64,000 nt of DNA from Nitrosovibrio sp. Nv4 (GTDB lineage Bacteria; Pseudomonadota; Gammaproteobacteria; Burkholderiales; Nitrosomonadaceae): assembly GCA_945860135.1 (NCBI GenBank), contig CAMAPK010000002.1, forward strand, positions 117,641 through 181,640. The letters run 5' to 3'. This document shows, in pieces, positions 8,651-20,212 of the stretch (its first letter is position 1; each line of letters opens with the position of its first letter). Made by a program: the position numbers and the translations under genes. A model generated the notes under the pieces. The model was not told where the DNA came from, searched no databases, and saw only the letters and a list, made by a program, of their open reading frames with translations.

Positions 8651-10333
8651 GTGAAGGATGAGACGCTCAGTGTTGCGGTGCAGAATGGAAATACGCTAAG
8701 CGGTTTTTCCCGCTTGCCCGCTTCGAGCCGGCGCCCCGCATCCGGCTGGCGCTTGATCCCGTTTCTGGTGGCCGCGCTGGTGCTGATTCCGATCGGCACC
8801 GTCCTGTCCTCGTTCTTCGCCCCCGCCAGCGATATCTGGCAACACCTGGTCGCAACCACCCTGCCCGGCCTGCTGCTCAATACTTTCTGGCTGGCGCTGG
8901 GCGTGGTCAGCGGCACTGCGCTGCTGGGCGTGAGTCTCGCCTGGCTCACCGCCGTGTGCGAATTTCCGGGGCGCAAATTCTTTTCCTGGGCGTTGCTGCT
9001 GCCGCTCGCGGTGCCCGCTTATGTCACCGCCTTCGTGATGCTGGGATTGTTCGATTTCACCGGCCCGCTGCAGACCGCATTGCGCTCGTGGCTAGGGCCG
9101 GACGCGTGGTTTCCGGAAGTGCGCGGACGGCTGGGCGTGATCACGGTGATGGTGCTGGCGTTTTATCCGTATGTCTATCTGCTCGCGCGCAATGCTTTTC
9201 TCACGCAGGGCAAGCGTTCGCTGGAAGCCGCGCAGTCGCTGGGCTACAACCGCATGCAGGGATTCTTCAAAGTGGCGCTGCCGATGGCGCGGCCATGGAT
9301 CGCGGGCGGGGTGATGCTGGCGCTGATGGAAACACTGGCGGATTTCGGCACGGTGGCGGTGTTCAATTACGACACTTTCACCACGGCCATTTACAAGGCA
9401 TGGTTCGGCATGTTCTCGCTGTCGGCCGCTTCGCAACTGGCTTCGCTGCTGCTGGTCATCGTCTTTGCCTTGATCGTGGTGGAGCAGCAGGTGCGGGCGC
9501 GCATGCGCTATGCCGAAAGCAAGCAGAGCGCGCGCGCTGCCCGCATCACGCTCAGCGGCTGGCACGCCGCAGCGGCAACCGCGCTGGCCCTGGGCACGTT
9601 GTTCTTCGCCTTCCTGCTGCCGGTCGGGCAACTGGGCATCTGGGCGGCGAGCAGTTTCGCGCAGGATTTTGATGCGCGCTATCTGGAGTTTCTGTGGCAC
9701 TCGCTGCTGCTGTCCGCGCTGGCCGCGCTGCTGACCTGTACGGTGGCGCTGCTGCTGGTGTACGCGGCGCGACGCCATCCCGATGCAGCCACGCGCAATG
9801 CGGTGCGCATTGCCACCCTCGGCTACGCCCTGCCCGGCACGGTGCTGGCAGTGGGCATGTTCGTGCCGCTGGCCGGGCTGGACAACTGGCTCGCGGAAAT
9901 GGCGCTGCAACTATTCCAGATCGAGACCGGACTGCTGATCCAGGGCACGCTTGCGATCATGCTGCTCGCCTACATGACGCGCTTTCTCGCGGTGAGCCAC
10001 AGCCCGATCGACAGCGCCATGCAGCGCATCACCGGCAGCATCGACGAAGCCGCGATGAGCCTGGGGCTGAATGGCTGGGCGATGCTGCGGCAGGTGCATC
10101 TGCCGATCCTGAAAAGCGGCATCTTCACCGCCGCCACGCTGGTGTTCGTCGACGTGATGAAGGAAATGCCCATCACCCTGATGACCCGGCCGTTCGGTTG
10201 GGATACGCTGGCGGTACGAATTTACGAAATGACTGCGGAAGGCGCCTGGGAACAGGCCGCGCTGCCGGCGGTGGCGCTGGTGCTGGCGGGTTTGGTGCCG
10301 ATCATTTTGTTCATGCGGCAAACGGAAAAATAA
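8651..10333 (+). CDS. fbpB: Ferric iron ABC transporter permease, fused double domain
   Basis: A 560-residue inner-membrane permease with about twelve hydrophobic segments in two homologous halves, as in FbpB/SfuB. Each half has the EAA-type loop that contacts the ATPase: EAAQSLGYNRMQGF in the first half and EAAMSLGLNGWAML in the second. The start is GTG at 8651, ten bases after fbpA. Its ATPase partner is encoded 197 bp downstream, and that gap contains two repeat elements, so the operon has been interrupted by mobile-like DNA without loss of any gene. Confidence 0.9.
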   Translation: MKDETLSVAVQNGNTLSGFSRLPASSRRPASGWRLIPFLVAALVLIPIGTVLSSFFAPASDIWQHLVATTLPGLLLNTFWLALGVVSGTALLGVSLAWLTAVCEFPGRKFFSWALLLPLAVPAYVTAFVMLGLFDFTGPLQTALRSWLGPDAWFPEVRGRLGVITVMVLAFYPYVYLLARNAFLTQGKRSLEAAQSLGYNRMQGFFKVALPMARPWIAGGVMLALMETLADFGTVAVFNYDTFTTAIYKAWFGMFSLSAASQLASLLLVIVFALIVVEQQVRARMRYAESKQSARAARITLSGWHAAAATALALGTLFFAFLLPVGQLGIWAASSFAQDFDARYLEFLWHSLLLSALAALLTCTVALLLVYAARRHPDAATRNAVRIATLGYALPGTVLAVGMFVPLAGLDNWLAEMALQLFQIETGLLIQGTLAIMLLAYMTRFLAVSHSPIDSAMQRITGSIDEAAMSLGLNGWAMLRQVHLPILKSGIFTAATLVFVDVMKEMPITLMTRPFGWDTLAVRIYEMTAEGAWEQAALPAVALVLAGLVPIILFMRQTEK

Positions 10334-10338
10334 TCCAA

Positions 10339-10479
10339 GGAAACGCTGATTAAAACCGTCCGCATTGAGCCCATCGATAAACTCAGGAGATCCCTGTCGA
10401 AATGCTGTTCATATAATCAGCATGTTGACAAAGGCTTCGACAAGCTCAGCCCGAACGGACTGAATAAATCAGCGTTTCC
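10339..10479. repeat. MITE-like element with 13-bp terminal inverted repeats
   Basis: GGAAACGCTGATT at 10339-10351 is repeated in perfect inverted form at 10467-10479, bounding 141 bp of non-coding DNA. Inner arms (CCGTCCG and CGGAC; TTCGACAAGCTCAGC) add further dyad symmetry. The ends resemble those of the 177-bp element at 20584-20760 (GGAACCACTGAATAA), so both may belong to one family. It lies between the iron permease and ATPase genes. Confidence 0.75.
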
Positions 10480-10527
10480 CTAATAATCCGGATTTCGTCA
10501 CAATACTGCGAATCATTAGAGGCACCC
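10478..10527. repeat. Short copy of the CTCTAAAAAT-ended repeat family
   Basis: The stretch ATCCGGATTTCGTCACAATAC followed by ATTAGAGGCACCC matches the two ends of the longer repeat at 50274-50414 with most of the interior missing. Its terminal AGAGG at 10518-10522 lies eight bases before the fbpC start ATG and can act as its ribosome binding site. Confidence 0.6.
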
Positions 10528-10530
10528 TTG

Positions 10531-11598
<1,068 letters not shown>

Positions 11599-11611
11599 GT
11601 CACGGCCAACC

Positions 11612-12643
11612 TTAAAAGCCGCTGCCGGAATTTCTTGCGGCGCGAATTTCTTCGGCCAATTGCAGCACCGACATGGCGTAATAAGTGCTGCGGTTGTAGC
11701 GGGTGATGACATAGAAATTGTTGAAACCCAGCCAGTACTCCGGACCATCCTTGCCTTCCAGCACGAACAGTGCCGCCAGCCGGTCGTCGGCAAGGCCGCT
11801 TGCCTGCGCCTGCGGCGTGACCCCCAGTTGCCTCATTTGCGCCAGCGTGAGGCTGGGTTTGATGCCCGCCGCCAGCGCTTCCTGATAGCCTTCGCCGCTG
11901 ATCTGCGCGCGCGCCACCACGGCCTGTCCCGCCTCCCAGCCGAACACCTTGAGGTAATTGGCAACGCTGCCGATCGCATCCGCCGGGCTGTGCAATAATT
12001 CCTTTTTGCCGTCGCCATCGAAATCGATGGCGTAACGCCGGTAGCTGCTGGGCATGAATTGCGGAATGCCGATCGCGCCCGCGTACGAGCCTCGGAGTTG
12101 CAATGCATCCGTGCCCTGCTCGCGCGTCAGCAACAGATACTGCTCCAGTTCGTCGCGAAAAAATTCGGCGCGGCGGGGGTAATCGAATGCGAGTGTGACC
12201 AGCGCATCGAGCACGCGATGCTTGCCGGTCTGCGCGCCATAGATGGTTTCCACCCCGATCACTGCTGCCACGATTTCCTCGGGAACGCCATATTCCTTGC
12301 GCGCCTGCTGCAGCGTCGCCGCATGGCTGTTCCAGAAAGCCACTCCGCCGCCAGTGCGGCGCGCATTGACAAACAACGGCCGGTATTCATGCCAGGGCCG
12401 CGCTGTAGCCGGCTGGGAAATCGCGCGGATGATGGCCGGTTGAAATTGCGCCTGCCTGAAGATGCGCGCCAGTCCGGCCTGCTCGAAGCCGTGCCGCTCG
12501 ACCATCTCGCCGATGAACACATTCACTTCCGGACGCAGTGGTGCCGCCATGGGCGGAGCACTGCAGCCGAGCACAAACAAGCTGAACGTGGCCAGCAGCA
12601 CCGGCCGGCAGTTCCAACCAATATTTTTACGGAACGGGCGCAT
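11612..12643 (-). CDS. mltB: Lytic murein transglycosylase B, lipoprotein
   Basis: A 343-residue outer-membrane lipoprotein that cleaves peptidoglycan glycan strands. ATG 12643 is chosen because it is followed directly by a lipoprotein signal peptide with lipobox VLGC (Cys27); the open frame extends further upstream but would bury this signal. The catalytic Glu is in AVIGVETIYG (Glu132), followed by GAIGIPQFMPSSY and the DFDGDG motif typical of MltB. It converges on fbpC with only a 13-bp gap, and no hairpin terminator was evident there. Confidence 0.9.
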   Translation of the reverse strand: MRPFRKNIGWNCRPVLLATFSLFVLGCSAPPMAAPLRPEVNVFIGEMVERHGFEQAGLARIFRQAQFQPAIIRAISQPATARPWHEYRPLFVNARRTGGGVAFWNSHAATLQQARKEYGVPEEIVAAVIGVETIYGAQTGKHRVLDALVTLAFDYPRRAEFFRDELEQYLLLTREQGTDALQLRGSYAGAIGIPQFMPSSYRRYAIDFDGDGKKELLHSPADAIGSVANYLKVFGWEAGQAVVARAQISGEGYQEALAAGIKPSLTLAQMRQLGVTPQAQASGLADDRLAALFVLEGKDGPEYWLGFNNFYVITRYNRSTYYAMSVLQLAEEIRAARNSGSGF

Positions 12644-12840
12644 GATTATCCGGATAAAAAAGTCTGAATGCATTCTAGCAAACTTCCGTGTGATCCACTC
12701 TCTGCATGCTGCGATTGCATGTACTATGATTGCATTGACCCTGCATTCTGTTGCGCGTAGAGTCAATCACAAGGACGGTCGGAAACTTCCATCCTTTCAT
12801 TACAAGTGCATCCCATCCACCCACGCTGGAGGTTTACACC

Positions 12841-13428
12841 ATGCCCAATTACCACGTCCTTACCACACAGCGCCTCACCGGAGCTGTACACATCTCCCGT
12901 CCTGCTCCACCCAAGTCCATCACGCTGGAATCACCGGCCCTCGAAGTGATGACCGATCTGCGCCAGATTTATGCCGCTGTAATCGAGCCGCAGGTGACCA
13001 TGGAAGCGGCCAACGCATTCATGATATTGCGCGGCGTGCGTTCATTGCTGGTGCTGAATCAGGATCGCGCGCTCGGCGGCATCATCACCGCATCCGATAT
13101 TCTCGGCGAAAAGCCGCTGCGCTTCATACGCGAGCGGGGGGTGAAGCACAATGAGATCCTGGTCGCGGACATCATGACCCCGCTGGAGCAGATGGAAGCG
13201 ATTCCGATCGGCGCGGTAGAGCATGCCAAAGTCGGTCATGTGATCGCCAGCTTGCGCGAGAGCGGACGGCAGCACACGCTGGTGATAGAAAATAATGCTG
13301 ACGGCAAGCCGGTGGTGTGCGGCATTTTTTCGTCGACGCAAATCGAAAAACAACTGGGGGCAGCCATTCCGTCCAGCGAAGTTGCCAAGACTTTTGCCGA
13401 AATCGAAGCGGCGGTGATCGCGCATTAA
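12841..13428 (+). CDS. CBS-domain protein
   Basis: A 195-residue cytosolic protein with two CBS motifs: one near residues 55-105 ([24 protein letters not shown]) and one near 118-175 ([34 protein letters not shown]). CBS pairs usually bind adenine nucleotides and act as energy or redox sensors. ATG 12841 is favoured by GGAGG eight bases before it; an upstream in-frame start at 12751 lacks such a site. It stands alone and its last four bases overlap the end of cusA, which runs the opposite way. Specific role unknown. Confidence 0.85.
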   Translation: MPNYHVLTTQRLTGAVHISRPAPPKSITLESPALEVMTDLRQIYAAVIEPQVTMEAANAFMILRGVRSLLVLNQDRALGGIITASDILGEKPLRFIRERGVKHNEILVADIMTPLEQMEAIPIGAVEHAKVGHVIASLRESGRQHTLVIENNADGKPVVCGIFSSTQIEKQLGAAIPSSEVAKTFAEIEAAVIAH

Positions 13429-16400
13429 CGCCGACGGCGCAGCAGCAGATACACCGCCGGAATCACGAACATCGACAGCAGCGGCGCGGTGATCATGCCG
13501 CCGATCATCGGCGCCGCGATCCGCTGCATCACCTCCGAACCGGTGCCCGAACCGAACATGATCGGCAGCAGCCCGCCAAGGATGACTGCGACCGTCATCG
13601 CCTTGGGCCGCACGCGCAGCACTGCACCTTCACGGATCGCATCGAGCAGATCGGTGTCGCTGTTCTTGCATGCGGCCAATCGCTTGTCCCAGGCATGCTT
13701 GAGATAGAACAGCATGATCACGCCGAATTCTGCCGCCACTCCCGCCAGCGCGATGAAGCCCACCGCGCCCGCAATCGACAGATTGTGCCCCAGCAGATAC
13801 AGCAACCAGAAACCGCCGATCAATGCGAACGGCATTGCCGCCATGATCAGCAGGGATTCGTCGAAACGCTTGAAGACCAGATACAGCAGCAGCAGGATGA
13901 TGAACAGCGTGAGCGGCACCACCAGCATCAGCTTGGCAGTGGCGCGTTCGAGGAATTCGAACTGCCCCGACCAGGAAATCGAATAACCCGGCGGGATGGT
14001 CACTTCCGCCGCCACCGCGCGTTGCATCTCCACCACCGCCGAGCGCAGATCGCGCCCGCGAATGTCTACGTACACCCAGCCCGACAGGCGCGAATTTTCC
14101 GACTTGAGCATGGTCGGGCCATCGACGATCACCAGTTCCGCCACATCGGCCAGCACGATCTGCGCGCCGCGTTCGGTCACCACCGGCAACTGCCGTAATT
14201 TTTCCAGCGAATCGCGCAGTTCGCGCGGATAACGCAGATTGATCGGATAACGCTCCAGGCCCTCGACGGTCTCACCGATGTTTTCGCCGCCGATCGCGGA
14301 CGCCACCACCGATTGCACGTCGGCAATGTTCATGCCGAAGCGCGCCGCCGCATCTCGATTTATGTTCACGTCAATGTAGCGCCCGCCGGTCAGGCGGTCG
14401 GCCAGCGCGGAAGACACGCCCGGCACTTTCTTCACCGCATGTTCGATCGCGGCGGTGATGCGGTCGATCTCGGCCAGATTGGCGCCGGCCACTTTCACCC
14501 CCACCGGACTCTTGATGCCGGTGGCCAGCATGTCGATGCGGTTGCGGATCGGCGGTACCCAGACATTGGCAAGACCTGGCACTTTGACAATGCGATCCAG
14601 TTCCGCCACCAGCTTGTCCTGGGTCATGCCTGCCCGCCATTGCTCGCGCGGCTTGAACTGGATGGTGGTTTCGAACATCTCCAGCGGCGCGGGATCGGTG
14701 GCGGTTTCCGCCCGCCCGGCCTTGCCGAACACGCTCGCAACTTCGGGCACGGTCTTGATCAGCCGGTCAGTCTGCTGCAGCAGTTGTGCCACCTTGCCGG
14801 CGGACAGCCCCGGCAATGCCGACGGCATGTAGAGCAGATCACCTTCGTCAAGCGGCGGCATGAATTCGCCGCCCAGTTGCGTTATTGGCCAGGCAGTCGC
14901 GGCCAGAATCAGGGTGGCTGCGGCCAGCGTGGTTTTCGGAAAACGCAGCACGCGTTCGAGCAGCGGCCGGTACAGCCGGATCAGATGGCGCGTGAGTGGG
15001 TTGCTTTGTTCGGCGGGGATGCGCCCGCGTATCAGGTAACCCATCAGCACCGGGATCAGGGTGATCGACAATCCGGCCGCCGCCGCCATCGCATAGGTTT
15101 TGGTGTAGGCCAGCGGCGAGAACAGGCGGCCTTCCTGCGCTTCCAGCGTGAATACCGGCACGAACGACAGCGTGATGATCAGCAGACAGAAAAACAGGGT
15201 CGGTCCTACTTCGGCGGCGGCGTCGCCGATCACCGTCCAGCGTTGCGCAGCGCCGAGCGTCTCGCCGGGATGGGTGTGCTCCCACTCCTCCAGATGCTTG
15301 TGGGCGTTCTCGATCATCACCACGGCCGCGTCCACCATGGCGCCGATGGCGATGGCAATGCCGCCGAGCGACATGATGTTGGCATTGATGCCCTGGTAAT
15401 GCATGACGATGAAAGCTGTGAGCACGCCCAGCGGCAGCGCAACGATGGCGACAAAAGCCGAACGCAGATGAAACAGGAACAGTACGCACACCAGCGCGAC
15501 GACGATGAATTCCTCGATCAGTTTTTCCTTGAGGTTGTCCACCGCGCGCAGGATCAAGCCCGAGCGGTCGTAGGTCGGCACGATTTCCACGCCGGGTGGC
15601 AAACCGGATTGCAGCGCTTGTAGTTTGGCCTTGACTGCGTCGATAGTCTGCAGCGCGTTCTTGCCGTAGCGCATCACGATCACGCCGCCCGCGACTTCGC
15701 CTTCACCGTTGAGTTCGGTGATGCCGCGCCGCAGTTCGGGGCCGATCTGCACTCGCGCTACATCGCCCAGGCGCACGGAAACGCCGGCGTCGGTGACTTT
15801 CAGCGGAATGCGATGAAAATCATCGAGCGAGCGCAGATAACCCGAAGCACGCACCATGTATTCCGCCTCGCCCATTTCCAGCACCGAGCCGCCGGTCTCC
15901 TGGTTGGCGCGGCGCACGGCGGCGATGACTTGCGCATGGGTGATGTTGTAGGCCCGCAGCCGCGCCGGATCGAGCACGATCTGGTACTGCCGCACCATGC
16001 CGCCGACGCTGGCCACTTCGGAAACGTTGGGCACCGTCTTCAGTTCATAACGCAGAAACCAATCCTGCAGCGCACGCAGTTGCGCCAGATCCATCTTGCC
16101 GCTGCGATCGACCAGCGCGTACTCGAACACCCAGCCAACGCCGGTGGCATCAGGGCCAAGAGTGGTGCGGGCTTGCGGCGGCAGACGCGACTGCGCCTGG
16201 TTCAGATATTCCAGCACGCGCGAACGCGCCCAGTAGGGATCGGTGCCGTCTTCGAACAGCACATAGACGAAGGAATCGCCGAAAGCGGAAAAGCCGCGCA
16301 CCGTTCTTGCTCCCGGCACCGACAGCATCGCCGTGGTGAGCGGGTAAGTCACCTGATTCTCGACGATCTGCGGCGCCTGGCCCGGATAAGTGGTGCGGAT

Positions 16401-16544
16401 GATGACCTGCACATCGGACAGATCGGGCAATGCATCGAGCGGCGTTTTGCTCACCGACCATATGCCCCAGCCGCTGAGCAGCACTGCCGCGAGCAGCACC
16501 AGAAAGCGGTTGACGATCGACCAGCGGATGATGCCGGCGATCAT
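13425..16544 (-). CDS. cusA: Copper/silver efflux RND transporter
   Basis: A 1039-residue inner-membrane RND pump of the heavy-metal class. The N-terminus ([28 protein letters not shown]) is CusA-like. The three methionines that bind Cu(I)/Ag(I) in E. coli CusA are all present in matching contexts: [17 protein letters not shown] and [12 protein letters not shown]. Membrane segments carry the charged relay region [19 protein letters not shown] 16544 overlaps the cusB stop by four bases; the open frame extends upstream but only through cusB coding sequence. With CusB and CusC it would form the envelope-spanning efflux complex. Confidence 0.93.
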   Translation of the reverse strand: MIAGIIRWSIVNRFLVLLAAVLLSGWGIWSVSKTPLDALPDLSDVQVIIRTTYPGQAPQIVENQVTYPLTTAMLSVPGARTVRGFSAFGDSFVYVLFEDGTDPYWARSRVLEYLNQAQSRLPPQARTTLGPDATGVGWVFEYALVDRSGKMDLAQLRALQDWFLRYELKTVPNVSEVASVGGMVRQYQIVLDPARLRAYNITHAQVIAAVRRANQETGGSVLEMGEAEYMVRASGYLRSLDDFHRIPLKVTDAGVSVRLGDVARVQIGPELRRGITELNGEGEVAGGVIVMRYGKNALQTIDAVKAKLQALQSGLPPGVEIVPTYDRSGLILRAVDNLKEKLIEEFIVVALVCVLFLFHLRSAFVAIVALPLGVLTAFIVMHYQGINANIMSLGGIAIAIGAMVDAAVVMIENAHKHLEEWEHTHPGETLGAAQRWTVIGDAAAEVGPTLFFCLLIITLSFVPVFTLEAQEGRLFSPLAYTKTYAMAAAAGLSITLIPVLMGYLIRGRIPAEQSNPLTRHLIRLYRPLLERVLRFPKTTLAAATLILAATAWPITQLGGEFMPPLDEGDLLYMPSALPGLSAGKVAQLLQQTDRLIKTVPEVASVFGKAGRAETATDPAPLEMFETTIQFKPREQWRAGMTQDKLVAELDRIVKVPGLANVWVPPIRNRIDMLATGIKSPVGVKVAGANLAEIDRITAAIEHAVKKVPGVSSALADRLTGGRYIDVNINRDAAARFGMNIADVQSVVASAIGGENIGETVEGLERYPINLRYPRELRDSLEKLRQLPVVTERGAQIVLADVAELVIVDGPTMLKSENSRLSGWVYVDIRGRDLRSAVVEMQRAVAAEVTIPPGYSISWSGQFEFLERATAKLMLVVPLTLFIILLLLYLVFKRFDESLLIMAAMPFALIGGFWLLYLLGHNLSIAGAVGFIALAGVAAEFGVIMLFYLKHAWDKRLAACKNSDTDLLDAIREGAVLRVRPKAMTVAVILGGLLPIMFGSGTGSEVMQRIAAPMIGGMITAPLLSMFVIPAVYLLLRRRR

Positions 16545-18124
16545 TTCTGCTCCCCGCCTGCGGCAAGCGGCCTGACCGCTACCAGCTGCGGGCCTGCGCT
16601 GCCCATGACGAATGTAAATTGCACCCGGTCGCCCGCTTTGATCCCGCGCGGCAGGCCAGCCGTCGGCAGCCTGAAGTCCATGGTCATCGCGCCCCAATCC
16701 ATTGAGGCGATCGGGCCATGCGACAGGGTCACCGTATCCTGATGGATGGCTTCAATGCGCGCGCTGCCGACATGCTGTTGCGTGGCATCAGCGGCTGGCG
16801 GCGGGGCGCCGCCCAGGCGGGTGGCGGTGGCGCTGAGGCTGGCTTCGGAATCGATCAGGAACTGGCCCGAGACCACCACTTTCTGCCCCGCTTGCAGCCC
16901 GCGCCGGATTTCGGTCTGGCCGTTGCTGTCGAGTCCGGTTTCCACATCGACCTGGTGGAATTTGCCGTCGGCCTCCGCGACCATCACCACGCTGCGCTTG
17001 CCAGTGCGGATCACCGCTTCGCTCGGAATCAGCAAGGCTTCGCGCCCGCCCGTGGCGGCAAACGTCATATTGACGAACATGCCGGGTGACAACGCACCGT
17101 TCTGATTGATCAGCTCCACCCTGGCCTTGATGGTGCGGGTGCCGGGATTCACTTCCGGCAGGATAGCCTGCACCCGGCCCTTGAACACCGTTTCCGGCAC
17201 CGCCGGCAGCCGCGCCTCGACCATGCTGCCGACATGCACCGAACCGACTTGGCTTTCCGGCACTTCGGCGTTGGCCCACACGCTATCCAGTCCGTTCAGG
17301 CGAAACAGGGTCGTTCCCTGAAGCACGGTCATGCCTTCGCGTGCGCTCAATTCAGCGATCACGCCGCCCACCGGTGCGGTGAGCGTGATGCGCGGATGTA
17401 TCCTGCCGCTGCTTTCGATCAGCCGCATCTGCTCTTCGCTCATGCCCGCCTGGCGCATGCGGCTGCGGGCGCCGTCGATCAACCCTTCCAGGTCGCTGCC
17501 CTGCATGCGGCGCACCGACAGATATTCCTCCTGCGCGGCCACCCAATCGGGCACGTACAGGTCGGCCAGCGCCTGGCCTTTGTGCACCCGGTCGAGCGTG
17601 GCGCGCACATGCAGCCGTTCGATATAGCCGGTGGCGCGCGCCTGCACCAGCACCTGTGCGCGTTCGTTGTAGGCGATCGCGCCGACTGCTTCGACCCGCG
17701 GGGCCAATGAGCCGCTGACCACTTCCGCGGTGCGGATGCCGAGGTTCTGCTGGATGCGCGGACTGACAGTCACCGTACCCTGGTCGGCATCGGCGCCTGC
17801 GTAGATCGGCACCAGCAGCATGTCCATGAATGGCGATTTACCCGGCGCATCGAATCGCTTGCCCGGCACCATCGGGTCCTGATAGAAGAGTATGGTCTTG
17901 CCGGTCAGCGGGTCCACGTCCCCCGCCTTGATGCCCTGCTGCATGTGGCGGCGGGTTGCCTCTTCACCGGCTGCGATGCTGTCCGCTGCTTTCTCCGCCG
18001 CAACTGCAGCAGGAGCGCTGCCGCCCATGGTCATGCCGCGCTTCATTCCCACAGAGTAAATACCGTAGCCGCCCGCCCCAAGCACGGCAACAGCCAGAAC
18101 AAGCATGATAGGTTTGATTTTCAT
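16541..18124 (-). CDS. cusB: Copper efflux periplasmic adaptor with fused CusF-like domain
   Basis: A 527-residue membrane-fusion protein. After an N-terminal anchor (4-27) comes a heavy-metal-binding segment ([18 protein letters not shown], then [10 protein letters not shown]), then barrel-sandwich and beta-barrel domains, and finally a domain from about 450 resembling the periplasmic metallochaperone Cus[18 protein letters not shown], with Trp477, Met480 and Met482 matching CusF's Cu(I)-binding Trp and Met pair. In E. coli CusF is a separate protein; here it is joined to the adaptor, presumably loading the pump directly. ATG 18124 starts at the anchor; the gene follows cusC by 13 bp and overlaps cusA. 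Confidence 0.92.
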   Translation of the reverse strand: MKIKPIMLVLAVAVLGAGGYGIYSVGMKRGMTMGGSAPAAVAAEKAADSIAAGEEATRRHMQQGIKAGDVDPLTGKTILFYQDPMVPGKRFDAPGKSPFMDMLLVPIYAGADADQGTVTVSPRIQQNLGIRTAEVVSGSLAPRVEAVGAIAYNERAQVLVQARATGYIERLHVRATLDRVHKGQALADLYVPDWVAAQEEYLSVRRMQGSDLEGLIDGARSRMRQAGMSEEQMRLIESSGRIHPRITLTAPVGGVIAELSAREGMTVLQGTTLFRLNGLDSVWANAEVPESQVGSVHVGSMVEARLPAVPETVFKGRVQAILPEVNPGTRTIKARVELINQNGALSPGMFVNMTFAATGGREALLIPSEAVIRTGKRSVVMVAEADGKFHQVDVETGLDSNGQTEIRRGLQAGQKVVVSGQFLIDSEASLSATATRLGGAPPPAADATQQHVGSARIEAIHQDTVTLSHGPIASMDWGAMTMDFRLPTAGLPRGIKAGDRVQFTFVMGSAGPQLVAVRPLAAGGEQK

Positions 18125-18137
18125 ATGCTGCTCCGTG

Positions 18138-19451
18138 TCAGTGATCCAAGGAAGCGGAATGCTCTGCGGGGGTCTGGAAATTGAGCCGCGCCCACAAGCG
18201 TGCGGTTTCCAGTTCCAGCTTGAGCCGTTCCATGCGGGTGGTGATCTCGTTGCGGCGCGCATCGAGCACGGCAGCCAGCGTGCCAGTACCGCCGCGATAG
18301 CCGGTCAATGCCGCATGGGTGCGCTCGCGCGCCAGCGGAATCAGGGTTTCGTCATAACGGATGAAGCGCTCACGATTGCTTTGCCATTCCTGCAACATGG
18401 CACGCACTTCAGCGATATGCGCGCGTACTGCCTCCTCGCGCTGTGCGCGCACCCGCTCGACCACTGCGAGCCTGGCAGCCAGCTCTCGATCCTGCCGGTT
18501 CTTCTGATCCCATTGCAGCGGAATGGAGATGCCGACCGTCACCATGTCGCTGTAAATCGAGCCGCGCTGGTTGTATGCCATCGCAACGCTCCAGTCGGTT
18601 TTTTTATTGGCGCGCGCAACTTCGGCGTCGGCGCTGGCGACTTCTTCCTGCTTTGCCAGCACGGCCAATACCGGGTGATGATTGAGTTGAGTGTCGAAAT
18701 CCGCTTCCTTGAGATGAGCAATCTCGGTTGCCGGTTTTTCTCCCAAGGGGGCTTCGGCCGCAGCACCGATCCAGCGTGCAAGCATGGTCTTGGCGATTGC
18801 AACCTGCCGATCAAGCTGCGCGATCTGGTCTTCAATCTGGGCAACCGCCGAGCGCGCAGTGAATACATCGACTTGCGCACCACGGCTGCTGCGATAAGCG
18901 GCTTCTGCCGCATTGATCTGCAGTTTGGCTTCGTCGCGCTGACGTATCAGCAATTCGCGGATTGCTTCCTGGTAGTAGCGTTCCAGCCACGCCAACGCCG
19001 TTTCGCGTTGCAGATTGGCCAGCGCCAAATCCCGGCCCACCTCGGCCCCCTCCGCTTCGCGTTCGAAACGTGCCGCACGCGCCTGACGTTTTTCCGGGCG
19101 CACGAATTCCTGCGCCACACCATATGAACGCATGGTCATGAAATCACGGCCGATGCTGAACTGATCCATGCCGCTGATCGGCAGATTATTGATGCCCAGT
19201 TGCAGAGTCGGGTCAGGCAGCCGCCCGGCGGCAACCGCCAGATTGCGCGCGGTATCGGCCGCCGCTTCCTGCGCAACCAGTTGCCGCGAGCGCTCCTGCG
19301 CAAGATGCAGGGCTTGATTGAAAGTTAGCGCATGTTCCGCATGAACCTGCTGTGCGCCGGCGCTCAACAGCAGCGCCAGGGCAATGCCGCCGACCAGGCT
19401 GCGCAGCTTCGAAGTTCTTCGCTGTGCGCAATGTAAATAACCGATAAACAT
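18138..19451 (-). CDS. cusC: Copper efflux outer-membrane factor, TolC family
   Basis: A 437-residue TolC-type outer-membrane channel, first gene of the cusCBA operon. ATG 19451 is supported by GGGAGAG four bases before it, and by the signal peptide that follows (hydrophobic LVGGIALALLLSAGAQQ, cleavage after VHA). Two long helical repeats typical of the family are seen, with ARERSRQLVAQEAA-like and RSSRGAQVDVFTARSAVAQ segments at equivalent places. There is no lipobox cysteine, unlike E. coli CusC. Name given by context with cusB and cusA. Confidence 0.87.
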   Translation of the reverse strand: MFIGYLHCAQRRTSKLRSLVGGIALALLLSAGAQQVHAEHALTFNQALHLAQERSRQLVAQEAAADTARNLAVAAGRLPDPTLQLGINNLPISGMDQFSIGRDFMTMRSYGVAQEFVRPEKRQARAARFEREAEGAEVGRDLALANLQRETALAWLERYYQEAIRELLIRQRDEAKLQINAAEAAYRSSRGAQVDVFTARSAVAQIEDQIAQLDRQVAIAKTMLARWIGAAAEAPLGEKPATEIAHLKEADFDTQLNHHPVLAVLAKQEEVASADAEVARANKKTDWSVAMAYNQRGSIYSDMVTVGISIPLQWDQKNRQDRELAARLAVVERVRAQREEAVRAHIAEVRAMLQEWQSNRERFIRYDETLIPLARERTHAALTGYRGGTGTLAAVLDARRNEITTRMERLKLELETARLWARLNFQTPAEHSASLDH

Positions 19452-19585
19452 GATCTCTCCCGATGACAAATGAAAACAAGCCAGTGAGTTGCCGGACATG
19501 CGCGCAAAAGCGCGCAGACACGGACGAACACGGCCAGTGTGCTGAGCAGCCGGTCAGGCTGTCGGCACAGGCAGCAGCGGGACGA

Positions 19586-20041
19586 TCAAATACGGAAGCA
19601 GCAGTGCAGGATAGTGTGCGACGGAGAGGTCGCGGGAGGAGATGCTTCTAAAGCAGCCAGCGGCTGGATGCGGATCGCAGCTTCTGACAACAACGGTGTA
19701 GTGTAGAGCGTGGTGAGCAACACTGCCGGCGGAATGGGCATGGAAGCGCGATCCGCGCTTTGCTGTCCGTACTTGCAGTGCTCGGAACAAAGATTCTGCG
19801 TGGTGCGATCCGTCTGTAGCGCACGATCCATCTGTTCGCAGCTCAGGGTGACGCTGTTCGCCTGCTCACCCATAGCGGCGGCGGCAACGGACTGCCCCTG
19901 ATTTCGATCAAACAGCGCGGCAGCGGAGATTCCCGGACAGGCATAGGCAGCCACGGCCAGCTGCGAAAACAGCAACATACCGGTCAACACCCGACAAACC
20001 TGTTGCTTGAAGGAACGACACATGATCATGCTTGCACCCAT
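19586..20041 (-). CDS. Small secreted Cys-containing protein upstream of cusCBA
   Basis: A 151-residue protein of unknown function. The N-terminus is a signal peptide (TGMLLFSQLAVAAYA). The mature part has scattered cysteines (CPGI; LSCEQM; NLCSEHCKYG) and a C-terminal hydrophobic stretch ending in HTILHCCFRI. ATG 20041 is chosen because GGAAA stands six bases before it. It lies 134 bp upstream of cusC on the same strand, so a role in copper sensing or binding, as proposed for CopL-like leader proteins, is plausible but inferred only from position and cysteines. Confidence 0.6.
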   Translation of the reverse strand: MGASMIMCRSFKQQVCRVLTGMLLFSQLAVAAYACPGISAAALFDRNQGQSVAAAAMGEQANSVTLSCEQMDRALQTDRTTQNLCSEHCKYGQQSADRASMPIPPAVLLTTLYTTPLLSEAAIRIQPLAALEASPPATSPSHTILHCCFRI

Positions 20042-20162
20042 GCGAATTTCCAAAAACTCTATTCGGATCAGGCGTGAATGTCAAGGCGGCGGTGATTTGA
20101 AACAGCCCGCCATGCTGCGATAAGGTTTTAGTTTTGGCTGCGCTGGTTTATCATGCATGGTT

Positions 20163-20200
20163 ATGGAACCACCGAACAAGCCCTCCGTGGAGCGCGTTAA
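20163..20200. repeat. Solitary end of the 177-bp repeat family
   Basis: GGAACCACCGAACAAGCCC and the following bases to GCGCGTT match the left end of the complete element at 20584-20760 with few differences. No matching right end follows. It sits just upstream of the DUF971 gene. Confidence 0.65.
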
Positions 20201-20212
20201 AGGAATGTCGCC

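Noticed and set aside
14313..15623. Long open frame antisense to cusA
   Set aside because: His/Gln/Arg-rich composition typical of a high-GC shadow frame; no motif.
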